From: Nannocystis pusilla | GTDB taxonomy: Bacteria; Myxococcota_A; Polyangia; Nannocystales; Nannocystaceae | Direction: 5' to 3' | Assembly: GCF_020073745.1 (NCBI RefSeq) | Contig: NZ_JAIRAU010000045.1 | Span: 62,001 to 126,000, forward strand | Length of the DNA: 64,000 nt | Part shown: positions 17,630 to 26,365 of the stretch, piece by piece | How the letters are laid out: every line of letters starts with the position of its first letter | Position numbering within the stretch: position 1 is the first letter of the stretch | Notes under the pieces: generated by a model | Seen by the model: the letters and a program-made list of their open reading frames with translations, nothing else | What the model was told of the DNA's origin: nothing | Databases searched by the model: none | Position numbers and translations under genes: made by a program

Positions 17630-18532
17630 ATGGATCTCGAAGAGTTCAGGGCCTTCCTCGGGGTGGTCGAGACCGGTTCGTTCCTGGCCGCGGCGACGTC
17701 GCTCAACATGGCCCGCGCGACGCTGCGACGCCGGGTCGAGGCGCTCGAGGCCCGCGCCGGAGTACCTCTGCTCGAGCGGAGCGCGCGCGGGGTGGTGGTG
17801 ACCGAGGCCGGAGCTGTCCTCGCGGCCAGGGGTCGTCACGTGCTGCAGGAGGCGAGCGCGCTGGTGGCGTCGGTGCGGGAGATCGGGCGCGAGCCGGTCG
17901 GGGTGCTGCGGGTGCTGATGCCGATGGGGCTGCCTCCGCACGCGCTGACGCCGTTGTTCGCGGCGCTGCGCGAGGCGTTCCCGCGGCTGTCGCTGCAATT
18001 GCGCTTCAGCGAAGACCCGGTCCAGGGCGCGCTCGAAGACGTCGACCTGCTGGTGCACTTCGGACCGGAGGGGCCGGAGGGCCCGTGGCTGTCGCACGAG
18101 GTGTGGCGCCTGCGCGAGTGGCTGCTCGCGTCGTCCGCGTACCTCGAGCGCCGCGGGACGCCGAAGACGCTCGAGGACCTGGCCGGCCACGAGCTGCTGG
18201 CCTGGGCCCCGCCGGGCGAGGACCCGCGCGTGCTGCCGACGCTCACCGGGGAGTCGATCGAGGTCGAGCCGACGCTGGTGTCGGCCGACGTGCACTGCCT
18301 GCGCCAGATGGTGCTCGCAGGGCACGGGATCGGCTTCGTGCCCGACGCGCTGCTGCCCGACCCGGGCGTGCCCGAGGGGCTGCTGGTGCCGGTGCTGCCG
18401 GAGCTGGTCGGCCGCCAGCGGGGGCTCCACGTCGTGTTCCCGGCGGCCCAGGCCGGGCTGCCCAAGCTGCGGGCGATCCTGCAGCACGTGCGGGCGTTCG
18501 CGGAGCGCTCGGCGGCGCTGCGCGGGGGGTGA
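17630..18532 (+). CDS. LysR-family transcriptional regulator
   Basis: 300 residues from ATG 17630. The N-terminal winged HTH is typical: MDLEEFRAFLGVVETGSFLA, then AATSLNMARATLRRRVEALE and ARAGVPLLERSARGVVVTEAG. The remainder (about 90-295) is a LysR substrate-binding domain. TACCCT at 17615-17620, nine nucleotides before ATG, suggests a very short leader. The gene is divergent from the giant gene (223-nt gap), and LysR regulators often control a divergent neighbour, so regulation of 11140-17406 is a reasonable guess. The inducer is unknown. Confidence 0.9.
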   Translation: MDLEEFRAFLGVVETGSFLAAATSLNMARATLRRRVEALEARAGVPLLERSARGVVVTEAGAVLAARGRHVLQEASALVASVREIGREPVGVLRVLMPMGLPPHALTPLFAALREAFPRLSLQLRFSEDPVQGALEDVDLLVHFGPEGPEGPWLSHEVWRLREWLLASSAYLERRGTPKTLEDLAGHELLAWAPPGEDPRVLPTLTGESIEVEPTLVSADVHCLRQMVLAGHGIGFVPDALLPDPGVPEGLLVPVLPELVGRQRGLHVVFPAAQAGLPKLRAILQHVRAFAERSAALRGG

Positions 18533-18580
18533 ACGCGGTCGACGGGCGCTGGGCGGCGGGCCGGCGTGGTAGCGTGCGGC

Positions 18581-19561
18581 ATGCTGCGAGCGATCTTTCG
18601 CGGGTGCGTGGCGGTGATCCTGGGCTCGGCGTGCGCGTCGCCGGTGATGTCCGAAGAGACAGGTGATTCCGAGGGCGCGACGTCGACGACGACGTCCACG
18701 ACCTCGACGACGACGAGCTCGAGCGGCACGACGGACGCGCCGACGACGTCGAGCACGACGAGCGGGACGACGAGCGAAGTCACCGAGACCGAGGGCGTGG
18801 TCGGCAACCTGCTGCTTTCAAACAAATTTCTAAACATCGCGCACCGCGGGGGCGGCGACCTGCGGCCGGAGGAGACGCTGCCGGCCTTCGAGAACGCGCT
18901 GGCGGTCGGGGCCGAGGTGCTCGAGTTCGACGTGCACGCGAGCAGCGACGGGGTGATCGTGGCGATGCACGACGGGACGGTCGACCGCACGACCGACGGC
19001 ACGGGGGCGGTCAAGGCGATGACGTTCGCCGAGCTGCGGGCGCTCGACGCCGGCTACCGGTTCACGCCCGACGACGGCCAGACCTTCCCGTACCGCGGGA
19101 CGGGGATCGTGATCCCGACGATCGAGGAGATCCTCGACGCGTTCCCCGATTCGTACTACCTGATCGAGATCAAGCAGACCGACCCGCCGATCGTCGACGG
19201 GGTGCTGGCGGCGCTGGAAGAGCGCGGGGCGCTCGAGCGGGTGGTCCTGGCGTCGGCCGACCTCGACACGATCGTGGCGGTGCGCGCGGCGATGCCGGCG
19301 GTGTTCACGTCGCTGAGCACGCCGGAGATGCTCGACCTCTACGTGAACGTGGGCAGCCCCGATTACACGCCGCCGGCGCAGTTCGTCCACGCGCCGTGGG
19401 ACCTGGCCTCGGCCGAGCTGGTGGCGTTCGCCCACGAGCTGGGGATGAAGGTCCACCCGTGGACGGTCAACGAGGAGAGCCGGATGGTCGACCTCATCGG
19501 CCGCGGCGTCGACGGCATCATGACCGACGACCCGGTACTGCTCGAGTCGGTCTCGCCGTGA
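18581..19561 (+). CDS. Lipoprotein glycerophosphodiester phosphodiesterase
   Basis: 326 residues from ATG 18581. TAGCGT at 18570-18575 is five nucleotides upstream, a leaderless layout. A signal peptide ends in ILGSAC, a lipobox-like site. A Thr/Ser-rich linker follows (about residues 27-72), then a GDPD TIM barrel: NIAHRGG with the first catalytic His (near 88), E-x-L-P-A-F-x-N-A, VLEFDVHASSDGVIVAMHD with the metal ligands and second His, then DRTTDGTG. It hydrolyses glycerophosphodiesters to glycerol-3-phosphate outside the cytoplasm. A run of A/T-ending rare codons (about 18817-18837) sits exactly at the linker/barrel boundary. It is convergent with the Eis-like gene. Confidence 0.9.
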   Translation: MLRAIFRGCVAVILGSACASPVMSEETGDSEGATSTTTSTTSTTTSSSGTTDAPTTSSTTSGTTSEVTETEGVVGNLLLSNKFLNIAHRGGGDLRPEETLPAFENALAVGAEVLEFDVHASSDGVIVAMHDGTVDRTTDGTGAVKAMTFAELRALDAGYRFTPDDGQTFPYRGTGIVIPTIEEILDAFPDSYYLIEIKQTDPPIVDGVLAALEERGALERVVLASADLDTIVAVRAAMPAVFTSLSTPEMLDLYVNVGSPDYTPPAQFVHAPWDLASAELVAFAHELGMKVHPWTVNEESRMVDLIGRGVDGIMTDDPVLLESVSP

Positions 19562-19610
19562 CGTCATGCTCGACAAGATCGCGAACGGCAGCGTGAATCG
19601 GACGCTTCAC

Positions 19611-19632
19611 GACATGCTATGAATAGCATGTC
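19611..19632. terminator. Perfect GACATGCTA hairpin at convergent junction
   Basis: GACATGCTA (19611-19619), TGAA, TAGCATGTC (19624-19632): a perfect 9-bp stem with a 4-nt loop, placed between the convergent GDPD and Eis-like genes. Likely bidirectional terminator; member of the GACATG family. Confidence 0.65.
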
Positions 19633-19639
19633 GGATGGG

Positions 19640-20815
19640 TCAGAACATGTCGCTCATCCACGGGGTGCCGCCGGCGAACACGCCGGCGGCGGCGCGGAGG
19701 ACGGCGGGGTCGCCGGCGACGAGGCCGAGGAGGGCGGCCTGGGCCGGGGTGGTGTAGCCGCTGAACATGCAGGCGAGGCCGCGGACGCCGGTGCGCAGGT
19801 GGCCGTGACCGCCGGGTTCGACCTCGCCGCGGCCGCCCTCGACGCGGAGGATGAAGCGCCCGTGGTTGGCGGGGACGAGCGGGTCGTCGACCTCGAGGTG
19901 GAGCTCGGCGGAGACGGTCGGGGCATAGCGGCGGGCCGCGAGGGCCCGCGGCACGTCGACGATCCGCAGCAGCCACGAGTCGAGCAGCTCGCTCTGGTGA
20001 CGCTGCTGCGGCAGGAGCTCGAGCAGCGGGTGCGTCGGCCCGCCGTGGAACACGAGGTCGACGCCGTACATGGCGAAGTTGGCGAGGAACTCGACGAGCC
20101 GCCGACCGGCCCACGCCTCGAGGAAGACGACGTCGGACAGCATGAGGTCGAAGCGACCGTCGGGGCGCCGCGACTGGTGGAGGTACAGGTAACCGGCGAG
20201 CCGGCCGTCGTCGTCGCGCACGCCGAAGCCGGTAAACTCCATGTCGCGGAGGTTGCGGAGCCGACTCCAGATGTAAACGCCGCGGTCGAGCGCGCCGTCG
20301 TGCAGGGCGGCGAAGGCGGTGTAACAGGCGTGGATGTCGTCGCGGTCGGCGTCGGCGAGCGCGACGAGCCGGCCGCGCGCCTCGCGGGCGACCAGCTGGG
20401 TGAGCGCGACGGTGTGGCGGAAGCGATAGCCGGCGTGTTCGAAGCCGACGCCGCGGTAGAGGGTATGGGTCGAGGCGTAGAGGCCGGCGAGCGGCCAACC
20501 CGCGGCGGCGGCCTCGCGCACGAAGGCCTGCATCATGGCGCGCGCGTAGCCGCGGCCGCGGTCTTCGGGAGCGACGGCGACGCCGGCGACGCCGAGCATG
20601 GGGACGCTGACGCCGCCGAAGAACTGGCCCATGGCGATCTCGAGCAGACACGCGGCCGGGCGCGCGCCGTCGCGGAGGACGCGGAAGTGCTCGGCGCCGG
20701 CGACGGCGACCCAGCCCTCGATGCCCTGCTGCGTGGCCCCGAACGCGAGCGCGAGGGTGCGGAGGACGGCCGGCCGGTCGTCGTCGCGGAGGGGGGTCAA
20801 GAGGCGATCGTGCAT
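19640..20815 (-). CDS. Eis-like GNAT acetyltransferase with C-terminal SCP2-type domain
   Basis: 391 residues from ATG 20815, with TATCCT at 20822-20827, six nucleotides upstream. The N-terminal GNAT domain shows VAGVAVAPEDRGRGYARAMM (motif A, near residues 76-95), then GLYASTHTLYRGVGFEHAG. A second GNAT-like half follows, and a C-terminal sterol-carrier-like fold ends in GYTTPAQAALLGLVAGDPA. This three-part layout is that of Eis/Rv2416c proteins, which multi-acetylate aminoglycosides or other amines; the natural substrate here is unknown. A 5' piece of this gene (20731-20769) is found again as a relic at 22246-22281 between the duplicated lipoproteins. Confidence 0.85.
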   Translation of the reverse strand: MHDRLLTPLRDDDRPAVLRTLALAFGATQQGIEGWVAVAGAEHFRVLRDGARPAACLLEIAMGQFFGGVSVPMLGVAGVAVAPEDRGRGYARAMMQAFVREAAAAGWPLAGLYASTHTLYRGVGFEHAGYRFRHTVALTQLVAREARGRLVALADADRDDIHACYTAFAALHDGALDRGVYIWSRLRNLRDMEFTGFGVRDDDGRLAGYLYLHQSRRPDGRFDLMLSDVVFLEAWAGRRLVEFLANFAMYGVDLVFHGGPTHPLLELLPQQRHQSELLDSWLLRIVDVPRALAARRYAPTVSAELHLEVDDPLVPANHGRFILRVEGGRGEVEPGGHGHLRTGVRGLACMFSGYTTPAQAALLGLVAGDPAVLRAAAGVFAGGTPWMSDMF

Positions 20816-20933
20816 GGGCGCAGGATACCTCGAGCGCGAGGTTGCGCGAGCCGGAGAGAGCGACGACCGCGTGGACCGATGCCGGTCAGCCTGGCTTTCG
20901 AGACATGTATTCGACCGGCCGCGCCCGTGAACC

Positions 20934-22178
20934 TCACAGGCAATCGGTGCAGACGTGGACCAGGCCGCGGAGCTCTTCGTCCGGGTCCTGGTCGGGGGTC
21001 CAGAGGGCTCCGGGCTCGACGAACGGAATGAGCGCACACCCGCCGTCGATCGCGGTGACGTTGAAGCCGCCGAAGCCCGGGGCGGCCGGGCTGGGATGGT
21101 TGAATACCGCGGCGGGCGCGAACGGATCGTCATCGTCCAGGACGCAATGGTCGGGCACGCAAGCGTCGATCTGCGGCAGGCAGTCGTGGGGCTTCATGGC
21201 CTCGAGGTTATGCGCCCTGACGTTCAGCCACGCGTCATCCGGCACGTCGATGACGATGTCGGCGGCCCACGGCTGGATGGCGTGGACCAGCATCTGGCCG
21301 TAGAGAGCGGTGCCGCAGGGGCATTCCGGCGACCAGGCCTCGCTGCCGCTGCCGTCGGGCCAGGTGGCGCAGGCGGCAGCGCTCTCCGGCGGACAGGTCG
21401 GGGCAGGCGAGAGGTCGCGGCACAGGCGAACGCGGGCCCGCCCGGCCTCGAGGTACATCTCGCCGTTGCCGCACAGGCCGTCGATCGTGACGTCGCCGCG
21501 GCGCGGCCACGCGGTCTCGGCGATGTTATCCTCGGTGTGGACGAGCAGCTGGCCGCGCCAGCCGGTCGGGAGGTGGACGCGGAGGTCCATGCCCAGGCGG
21601 GCGGGCTGCGACTTGCCGTCGTAACGGGCGAGGATCGCACAGCCGTCCTTCCAGGTGTCCACGCTGCAATCGTCGGCGGGATCGGGGTGGTGCGTGGGAT
21701 CGCCGTGGAGGACGAATGGCCAGAGGGAGAGGCGGGCGAACTGCATCTCGCGGTCGACCGCGTCGCCGAACACGTACTTGCGGGCCTCGACGGTGATCGT
21801 CTCCTCGGGGTGATCGAAGAGGACCTCGACGACGCCCCTGTTGGCGAAGTTCTCGTTGAACTCGCGGCCGCCGACGGTGAGCATGTGAATGTCGGCGATC
21901 GGGAACGGCAAGGCGTCGACCACGACCTCCCACGGGCCCTCGTGCGGCATCGCCCCCTCGGGGGGCACGGGAGCGTCGGTGGTCGGGGTGTCGCTCGTGG
22001 TCGGGGTGCCGCTCGTGGTCGGGGTGTCGCCCGTGTCGGTGGCGGATGAGGGCGACGGGTCGGTGTCGGAGGAGCTGGTGCCGTCGGTCTCGCCGTCGCC
22101 GGGTCGGCCGGGACAGGCGAGCAGGACGAGGCCGCCGAGGAGGCCGGCGAGGGCGCGACGCACATCATCCATCGTCAT
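20934..22178 (-). CDS. Lipoprotein paralogue A (tandem duplicate)
   Basis: 414 residues from ATG 22178; an in-frame ATG at 22172 sits better behind GAGGG and is possible. The signal peptide ends in VLLACPG (lipobox). A Thr/Ser/Asp/Pro-rich linker (TDTGDTPTTSGTPTTSDTPT) follows, then a Cys-rich extracellular domain of about 330 residues containing DTWKDGCAILA, WPRRGDVTIDGLC, CATWPDGSGSEAW and a C-terminal LRGLVHVCTDCL. I recognise no family. It shares most of its residues with the next gene upstream, including the last 11 residues, so the two are a local duplication. Probably cell-surface exposed. Confidence 0.75.
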   Translation of the reverse strand: MTMDDVRRALAGLLGGLVLLACPGRPGDGETDGTSSSDTDPSPSSATDTGDTPTTSGTPTTSDTPTTDAPVPPEGAMPHEGPWEVVVDALPFPIADIHMLTVGGREFNENFANRGVVEVLFDHPEETITVEARKYVFGDAVDREMQFARLSLWPFVLHGDPTHHPDPADDCSVDTWKDGCAILARYDGKSQPARLGMDLRVHLPTGWRGQLLVHTEDNIAETAWPRRGDVTIDGLCGNGEMYLEAGRARVRLCRDLSPAPTCPPESAAACATWPDGSGSEAWSPECPCGTALYGQMLVHAIQPWAADIVIDVPDDAWLNVRAHNLEAMKPHDCLPQIDACVPDHCVLDDDDPFAPAAVFNHPSPAAPGFGGFNVTAIDGGCALIPFVEPGALWTPDQDPDEELRGLVHVCTDCL

Positions 22179-22245
22179 GTCCCTCAATTAGCACGAGGTG
22201 CGTGAGATGAATCAGCGCGTTGAGCGCGGGCCGATCGCCGACTCG

Positions 22246-22281
22246 TGGCCCGAACGCGAGCGCGAGGGTGCGGAGGACGGG
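22246..22281. repeat. Relic of acetyltransferase 5' coding sequence between duplicates
   Basis: CGTGGCCCGAACGCGAGCGC and the next 16 bases repeat 20731-20769, inside the Eis-like gene, with one single-base indel and otherwise near identity. The relic marks the edge of the duplication: the copied unit included the start of the downstream acetyltransferase gene. Confidence 0.8.
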
Positions 22282-22331
22282 CGGGGGGACTCGCCCTCAA
22301 GGTCTCCGGGACATGTGCTCGGCGCGAAGCG

Positions 22332-23519
22332 CTACAGACAATCGGTGCAGACATGGACCAGGCCGCGCAGCTCCTCGTGCGGCTGCTGGTCGGGCGTCCA
22401 CGACGTGCCGGGCTCGGCGAACGGAATGAGGGTACACCCGCCGCTGACGGCGGTGACGTTGAAGCCGGCGCCGGCGGGGGCGGCGGGGCCGGGATAGTTG
22501 AACTCGGCGGTCGGCGAGAACGAATCGTCGTCGTCGAGGACGCATGGTTCGGCGTCACAACCGTCGATCTGCGGCAGGCAGTCGTGGGGCCGGTTGACCT
22601 CGATGTTCTGCGCGGTGGCGTTGAGCCACACGTCGTCCGGCACGTCGACGACGATGTTGGCGGCCCACGGCTGCGCGGCGCGGATCAAGAGCTGGCCGAA
22701 GAGATCGGGGCTGCACGGGCAATCCGTCGCCCAGGCCTCGCTGCCGCTGCCGTCGGGCCAGGTGGCGCACTCGGCGACGCGGTCCGCCGGACAGGTCGGC
22801 GTCGGCGAGAGGTCGCGACACAGACGAACGTGCGCTCGCCCGGCCTCGAGGTCGATGTCGCCGCTGCTGCACAGGCCGTCGATCGTGACGTCGCCGCGGC
22901 GCGGCCACGCGTCCTCGACGGCGTTGTCCTCGGTGGTGACGAACAGCTCGCCGCGCCAGCCTGCCGGCAGGTGGACGCGGAGATCCATGCCCATGCGCAG
23001 CGGCTGCGAATTGCCGTCGTAATAGGCGAGGATCGCACAGCCGTCCTTCCAGGTGTCGGTGCGGCAATCGCCGGCGGGATCGGGGTCTCCCGTCGGATTG
23101 CCGGACAGGACGAATGCCCACAGAGAGAGGTGCTCGAAGCCGTTCTCGGCGTCGGTGCCGTCGCCGAACACGTACTTGCGGGTCTCGACGGTGATCGTCT
23201 CCTCGGGGTGATCGAAGAGGACCTCGACGACGCCGCGGTTGGCGAAGTTGTCGTCGAACTCCTTGCGCCCGACGGTGAGGGTGTGAATGTCGGCGATCGG
23301 GAACGGCACGGCGTCGACGACGACCTCCCACGGGCCCTCGCGCGGGCCGATCTCGTCGTGCAGCAAGGAGTCGCCGGTGGTCGGCGCGTCGCTCGTGGCC
23401 GGGTCGGTGTCGGAGGCACCGGTGCCGTCGGTCTCGCCGCCGGGTCGGCCGGGACAGGCGGTCAGCACGAGGCCGCCGAGGAGGCTCGCGACGGCGCGAC
23501 GGGCATCATCCATCGTCAT
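22332..23519 (-). CDS. Lipoprotein paralogue B (tandem duplicate)
   Basis: 395 residues from ATG 23519. The signal peptide has the lipobox VLTACPG, followed by a shorter acidic/Thr linker than in paralogue A, then the same Cys-rich domain (DTWKDGCAILA, WPRRGDVTIDGLC, CATWPDGSGSEAW, ending LRGLVHVCTDCL). The upstream regions of A and B are also alike (GTGCTAAT(T/C)GAG(G/T)GACATG and GAATCAGCGCG(T/C)TGAGCGC), so promoter and gene were duplicated together. Divergence lies mainly in the linker and in the 270-310 region. Function unknown; extracytoplasmic. Confidence 0.75.
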   Translation of the reverse strand: MTMDDARRAVASLLGGLVLTACPGRPGGETDGTGASDTDPATSDAPTTGDSLLHDEIGPREGPWEVVVDAVPFPIADIHTLTVGRKEFDDNFANRGVVEVLFDHPEETITVETRKYVFGDGTDAENGFEHLSLWAFVLSGNPTGDPDPAGDCRTDTWKDGCAILAYYDGNSQPLRMGMDLRVHLPAGWRGELFVTTEDNAVEDAWPRRGDVTIDGLCSSGDIDLEAGRAHVRLCRDLSPTPTCPADRVAECATWPDGSGSEAWATDCPCSPDLFGQLLIRAAQPWAANIVVDVPDDVWLNATAQNIEVNRPHDCLPQIDGCDAEPCVLDDDDSFSPTAEFNYPGPAAPAGAGFNVTAVSGGCTLIPFAEPGTSWTPDQQPHEELRGLVHVCTDCL

Positions 23520-23617
23520 GTCACTCGATTAGCACCGCGGTGTGTGGGACGAATCAGCGCGCTGAGCGCGGGCCGATCGATCACGGTGCGGGTTCGAGCG
23601 GCGACAGGCGGCGAGGA

Positions 23618-24139
23618 ATGCGTGTCGCGGTGGCGTTTGCGATCTCGGCGATCCCCGAGCGGCCGATGGCGGCGAGGCTCGGCGAGCGCGCGCACCCGCT
23701 GCGCCGCGGGCCGGTCGACGGCATGAGCCCTGTGATGATCGACGGCGCGCAGGCGGTGTGGCTCGAGGGCAGCGGTCGCGATCGCAACAACATCTACAAA
23801 AAGATCGACCTGTGGCGCGCCGACGTCGTCGACGGGCCGGCGCTGGCCGACGCGCGGCGCGTGCTGGCGCTGGCGCGGACGACGATGGCGACGCCGAGCT
23901 TCGGCGGCGGCGTGGTGGCGGTGCCGCTGGAGCAGCACGTCGACGGGTACATGGTGGTGCGCATCGACACGGGCGAGCAGCGCTCGTTGCAGGCGCCTCC
24001 CGGGCTGATGATCGAGCGGGTGTTGTGGATCGCCGGGGACGAGGTGGCGGTGCGAGTCGGGTCTGGCGAGATGGGCGGTGCGCCGTCGGTGGTGCGGCGG
24101 ATTCCGGTCGCGGCGCTGCCGCCGTTCGTCGCGAAGTGA
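23618..24139 (+). CDS. Hypothetical protein, beta-rich
   Basis: 173 residues if ATG 23618 is used; GCGAGGA lies directly before it, which is too close for ideal ribosome binding, and ATG 23666 (MAARLGERAH) is possible. No signal peptide or transmembrane segment. The second half (FGGGVVAVPLEQHVDGYMVV, then ERVLWIAGDEVAVRVG) reads like strands of a beta-propeller or jelly-roll fragment. I did not recognise a family. It may be the tail of a degraded larger gene. It is divergent from the duplicated lipoproteins and 45 nt before the next gene. Confidence 0.5.
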   Translation: MRVAVAFAISAIPERPMAARLGERAHPLRRGPVDGMSPVMIDGAQAVWLEGSGRDRNNIYKKIDLWRADVVDGPALADARRVLALARTTMATPSFGGGVVAVPLEQHVDGYMVVRIDTGEQRSLQAPPGLMIERVLWIAGDEVAVRVGSGEMGGAPSVVRRIPVAALPPFVAK

Positions 24140-24143
24140 GGGG

Positions 24144-24172
24144 TTGCGCGGGCCGGTGAAACGGCCTAGCGT
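24144..24172 (+). promoter_or_regulatory. Promoter of the DUF4863/acyl-CoA ligase operon
   Basis: TTGCGC (24144-24149), 17 nt, TAGCGT (24167-24172). Transcription would start about 24179, leaving only a few nucleotides before ATG 24185. Confidence 0.5.
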
Positions 24173-24184
24173 CGGCGGACGATC

Positions 24185-24655
24185 ATGGACCTGCCGCGCT
24201 TCGAAGCCCTGATGGTCGACCTCACCGCGAAGGTCGCAGGACGCCCGCTCGACGCCGATCTGGCCGAGTGGCTCAACCGGGAGATCCCCGCCGGCTCGCC
24301 GACCTTCGCCGCGATCGCGCAGGCCTGCCGCGAGGCAGTGGCGGCCGGCTGGATGTGCAGCCGCGAGCACGCGGGCATCAAGTACGGGCGCGTGATCAAG
24401 GCCGGACCCGCGACGCACGGGTTCTCGGTCGACGTCGTCGACATGAACGAGATCGCCGGCGGGCACCACGTGCACCCGAACGGCGAGATCGACATGGTGA
24501 TGCCGCTCGAGGGCGACGCGAAATTCGACGGCCACGGCGCGGGCTGGTGCGTGTATCCGCCGGGCAGCGCGCACACGCCGACGGTCGCGGGCGGGCGGGC
24601 GTTCGTGCTGTACCTGCTGCCGCAGGGCGCGATCCAGTTCACCCCGGCGGCGTGA
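24185..24655 (+). CDS. 4-hydroxylaminobenzoate lyase-like (DUF4863) protein
   Basis: 156 residues from ATG 24185. It opens with a helical part, then a cupin-like barrel: GHHVHPNGEIDMVMPL (near 97-112) supplies likely His/Glu metal or substrate ligands, followed by DAKFDGHGAGWCVYPPGSAH and FVLYLLPQGAIQF. Length and motifs match DUF4863, the family that includes PnbB, which converts 4-hydroxylaminobenzoate to protocatechuate and ammonium. The next gene, seven nucleotides downstream, is an acyl-CoA ligase, so the pair probably handles an aromatic or other carboxylic acid. Whether it is a true PnbB is uncertain, because DUF4863 proteins also occur outside nitrobenzoate pathways. Confidence 0.6.
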   Translation: MDLPRFEALMVDLTAKVAGRPLDADLAEWLNREIPAGSPTFAAIAQACREAVAAGWMCSREHAGIKYGRVIKAGPATHGFSVDVVDMNEIAGGHHVHPNGEIDMVMPLEGDAKFDGHGAGWCVYPPGSAHTPTVAGGRAFVLYLLPQGAIQFTPAA

Positions 24656-24662
24656 CGCGAGC

Positions 24663-26300
24663 ATGACGACGCCGAAGCTGTCGTACGTGCACGGCACGAG
24701 CGCGACGCCGCTGCTCGGCGAGACGATCGGCGACAACCTGCGGCGCACGGTGCTGCGGGTGCCCGACGCCGAGGCGCTGGTGGTCCGCTCACAGGGCTTT
24801 CGCGCCACGTACTCGCAGCTGTGGGCGTGGACCGGGCAGGCGGCGCGCGGCCTGATGGCGCTGCGGGTCCAGCGGGGCGACCGCGTGGGGATCTGGGCGC
24901 CGAACCGGGCCGAGTGGGTGATCGCGCAGTACGCCGCGGCGCGCGTCGGCGCGGTGCTGGTCAACATCAACCCGGCCTACCGCGCCGACGAATTGCAGTA
25001 CGCGCTGCGCCAGTCGGGCGTGTCGGTGCTGCTGCTCGCCAGGCGGCACCGCGGCTCGGACTACGCGGCGATGGTCGCCGAGGTGATGCCGGGCTGCCCG
25101 GCGCTGCGCCTGTCGATCGTGTTCGAGGACGGCTGGGAGGCGCTGCTGGCCGGCGGGTCGTCGGTGTCGGAGGACGAGCTGGCGGCGCGCGAGGCGACGC
25201 TGCAATTCGACGACCCGGTCAACATTCAATACACCAGCGGCACGACCGGCTCGCCCAAGGGGGCGACGCTGTCGCACCACAACATCCTCAACAACGGGTT
25301 TTACGTCGGCGAGGCGCTGCGCTACAGCGAGCGCGACCGGGTGTGCATCCCGGTGCCGTTCTATCACTGCTTCGGCATGGTGATCGGCAACCTCGCGTGC
25401 ACGAGCCACGGGGCGTGCATGGTGGTGCCGGCCGACGTGTTCGACCCGCTGGCGACGCTGGAGGCGGTGCAGGAGGAGCGCTGCACCTCGCTCTACGGGG
25501 TGCCGACGATGTTCATCGCCGAGCTCGAGCACCCGCGCTTCGCCGAGTTCGACCTGACCTCGCTGCGCACCGGGGTGATGGCGGGCTCGCCGTGTCCGGT
25601 GGAGACGATGAAGCAGGTGCAGGCGCGCATGCACATGCACGAGGTGACGATCTGCTACGGCATGACCGAGACGTCGCCGGTGTCGACGCAGAGCGCGGTC
25701 GACGACCCGTTCGAGCCGCGAGTGACGACGGTCGGCCGGGTCCACCCGCACCTCGAGGTGAAGATCGTCGACCCGGAGACGGGGGCGATCGTGCCGCGGG
25801 GGAGCCGCGGCGAGCTGTGCACGCGCGGCTACAGCGTGATGCTCGGCTACTGGAACGACCCGGCGGCCACGCGCGCGGCCATCGACGAGGGCCGGTGGAT
25901 GCACACCGGCGACCTGGCCGTCCTCGACGACGCGGGCTACGTCAGCATCGTCGGCCGGATCAAGGACATGATCATCCGCGGCGGCGAGAACATCTACCCC
26001 CGCGAGGTCGAGGAGCTGCTGCACACGCACCCGCTCGTCAGCGAGGCGCAGGTGATCGGGGTGCCGAGCCAGCGCTACGGCGAAGAGGTGATGGCCTGGG
26101 TCAAGCTGCGGCCCGGGGCGACGGCCACGGCGGAGGAGCTGCGGCAGCACTGCCTGGCCCGGCTCGCGCGCTTCAAGGTGCCGGTGTACTGGAAGTTCGT
26201 CGACGCCTTTCCCATGACCGTGACCGGGAAGATCCAGAAGTACCGCATGCGCGAGATCGCCGTCGCCGAGCTCGCGCAGGGGCACGTGCGCAAGGAGTGA
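24663..26300 (+). CDS. Acyl-CoA ligase (AMP-binding, FadD/AcsA-like)
   Basis: 545 residues from ATG 24663, seven nucleotides after the DUF4863 gene, so cotranscribed. It has the complete ANL layout: phosphate loop YTSGTTGSPKG (near 190), CYGMTETSPVS (near 333), TGDLAVLDDAGYVSIVGRIK (near 416) with the hinge, GGENIYPREVEE, and the catalytic Lys in TGKIQKYRMRE near the C-terminus. It activates a carboxylic acid with ATP to an acyl-adenylate and then the CoA thioester. Sequence flavour (YHCFGMVIGN, MLGYWNDPAATRAAID) is of medium/long-chain or aryl-CoA synthetases; the substrate is not determined. Confidence 0.88.
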   Translation: MTTPKLSYVHGTSATPLLGETIGDNLRRTVLRVPDAEALVVRSQGFRATYSQLWAWTGQAARGLMALRVQRGDRVGIWAPNRAEWVIAQYAAARVGAVLVNINPAYRADELQYALRQSGVSVLLLARRHRGSDYAAMVAEVMPGCPALRLSIVFEDGWEALLAGGSSVSEDELAAREATLQFDDPVNIQYTSGTTGSPKGATLSHHNILNNGFYVGEALRYSERDRVCIPVPFYHCFGMVIGNLACTSHGACMVVPADVFDPLATLEAVQEERCTSLYGVPTMFIAELEHPRFAEFDLTSLRTGVMAGSPCPVETMKQVQARMHMHEVTICYGMTETSPVSTQSAVDDPFEPRVTTVGRVHPHLEVKIVDPETGAIVPRGSRGELCTRGYSVMLGYWNDPAATRAAIDEGRWMHTGDLAVLDDAGYVSIVGRIKDMIIRGGENIYPREVEELLHTHPLVSEAQVIGVPSQRYGEEVMAWVKLRPGATATAEELRQHCLARLARFKVPVYWKFVDAFPMTVTGKIQKYRMREIAVAELAQGHVRKE

Positions 26301-26365
26301 TGCGGTCGCGGGCGCGCAGGCGACCCGTCGCGTGCACGAGCCGAGGAACTTCGGTACCGTGAGGC

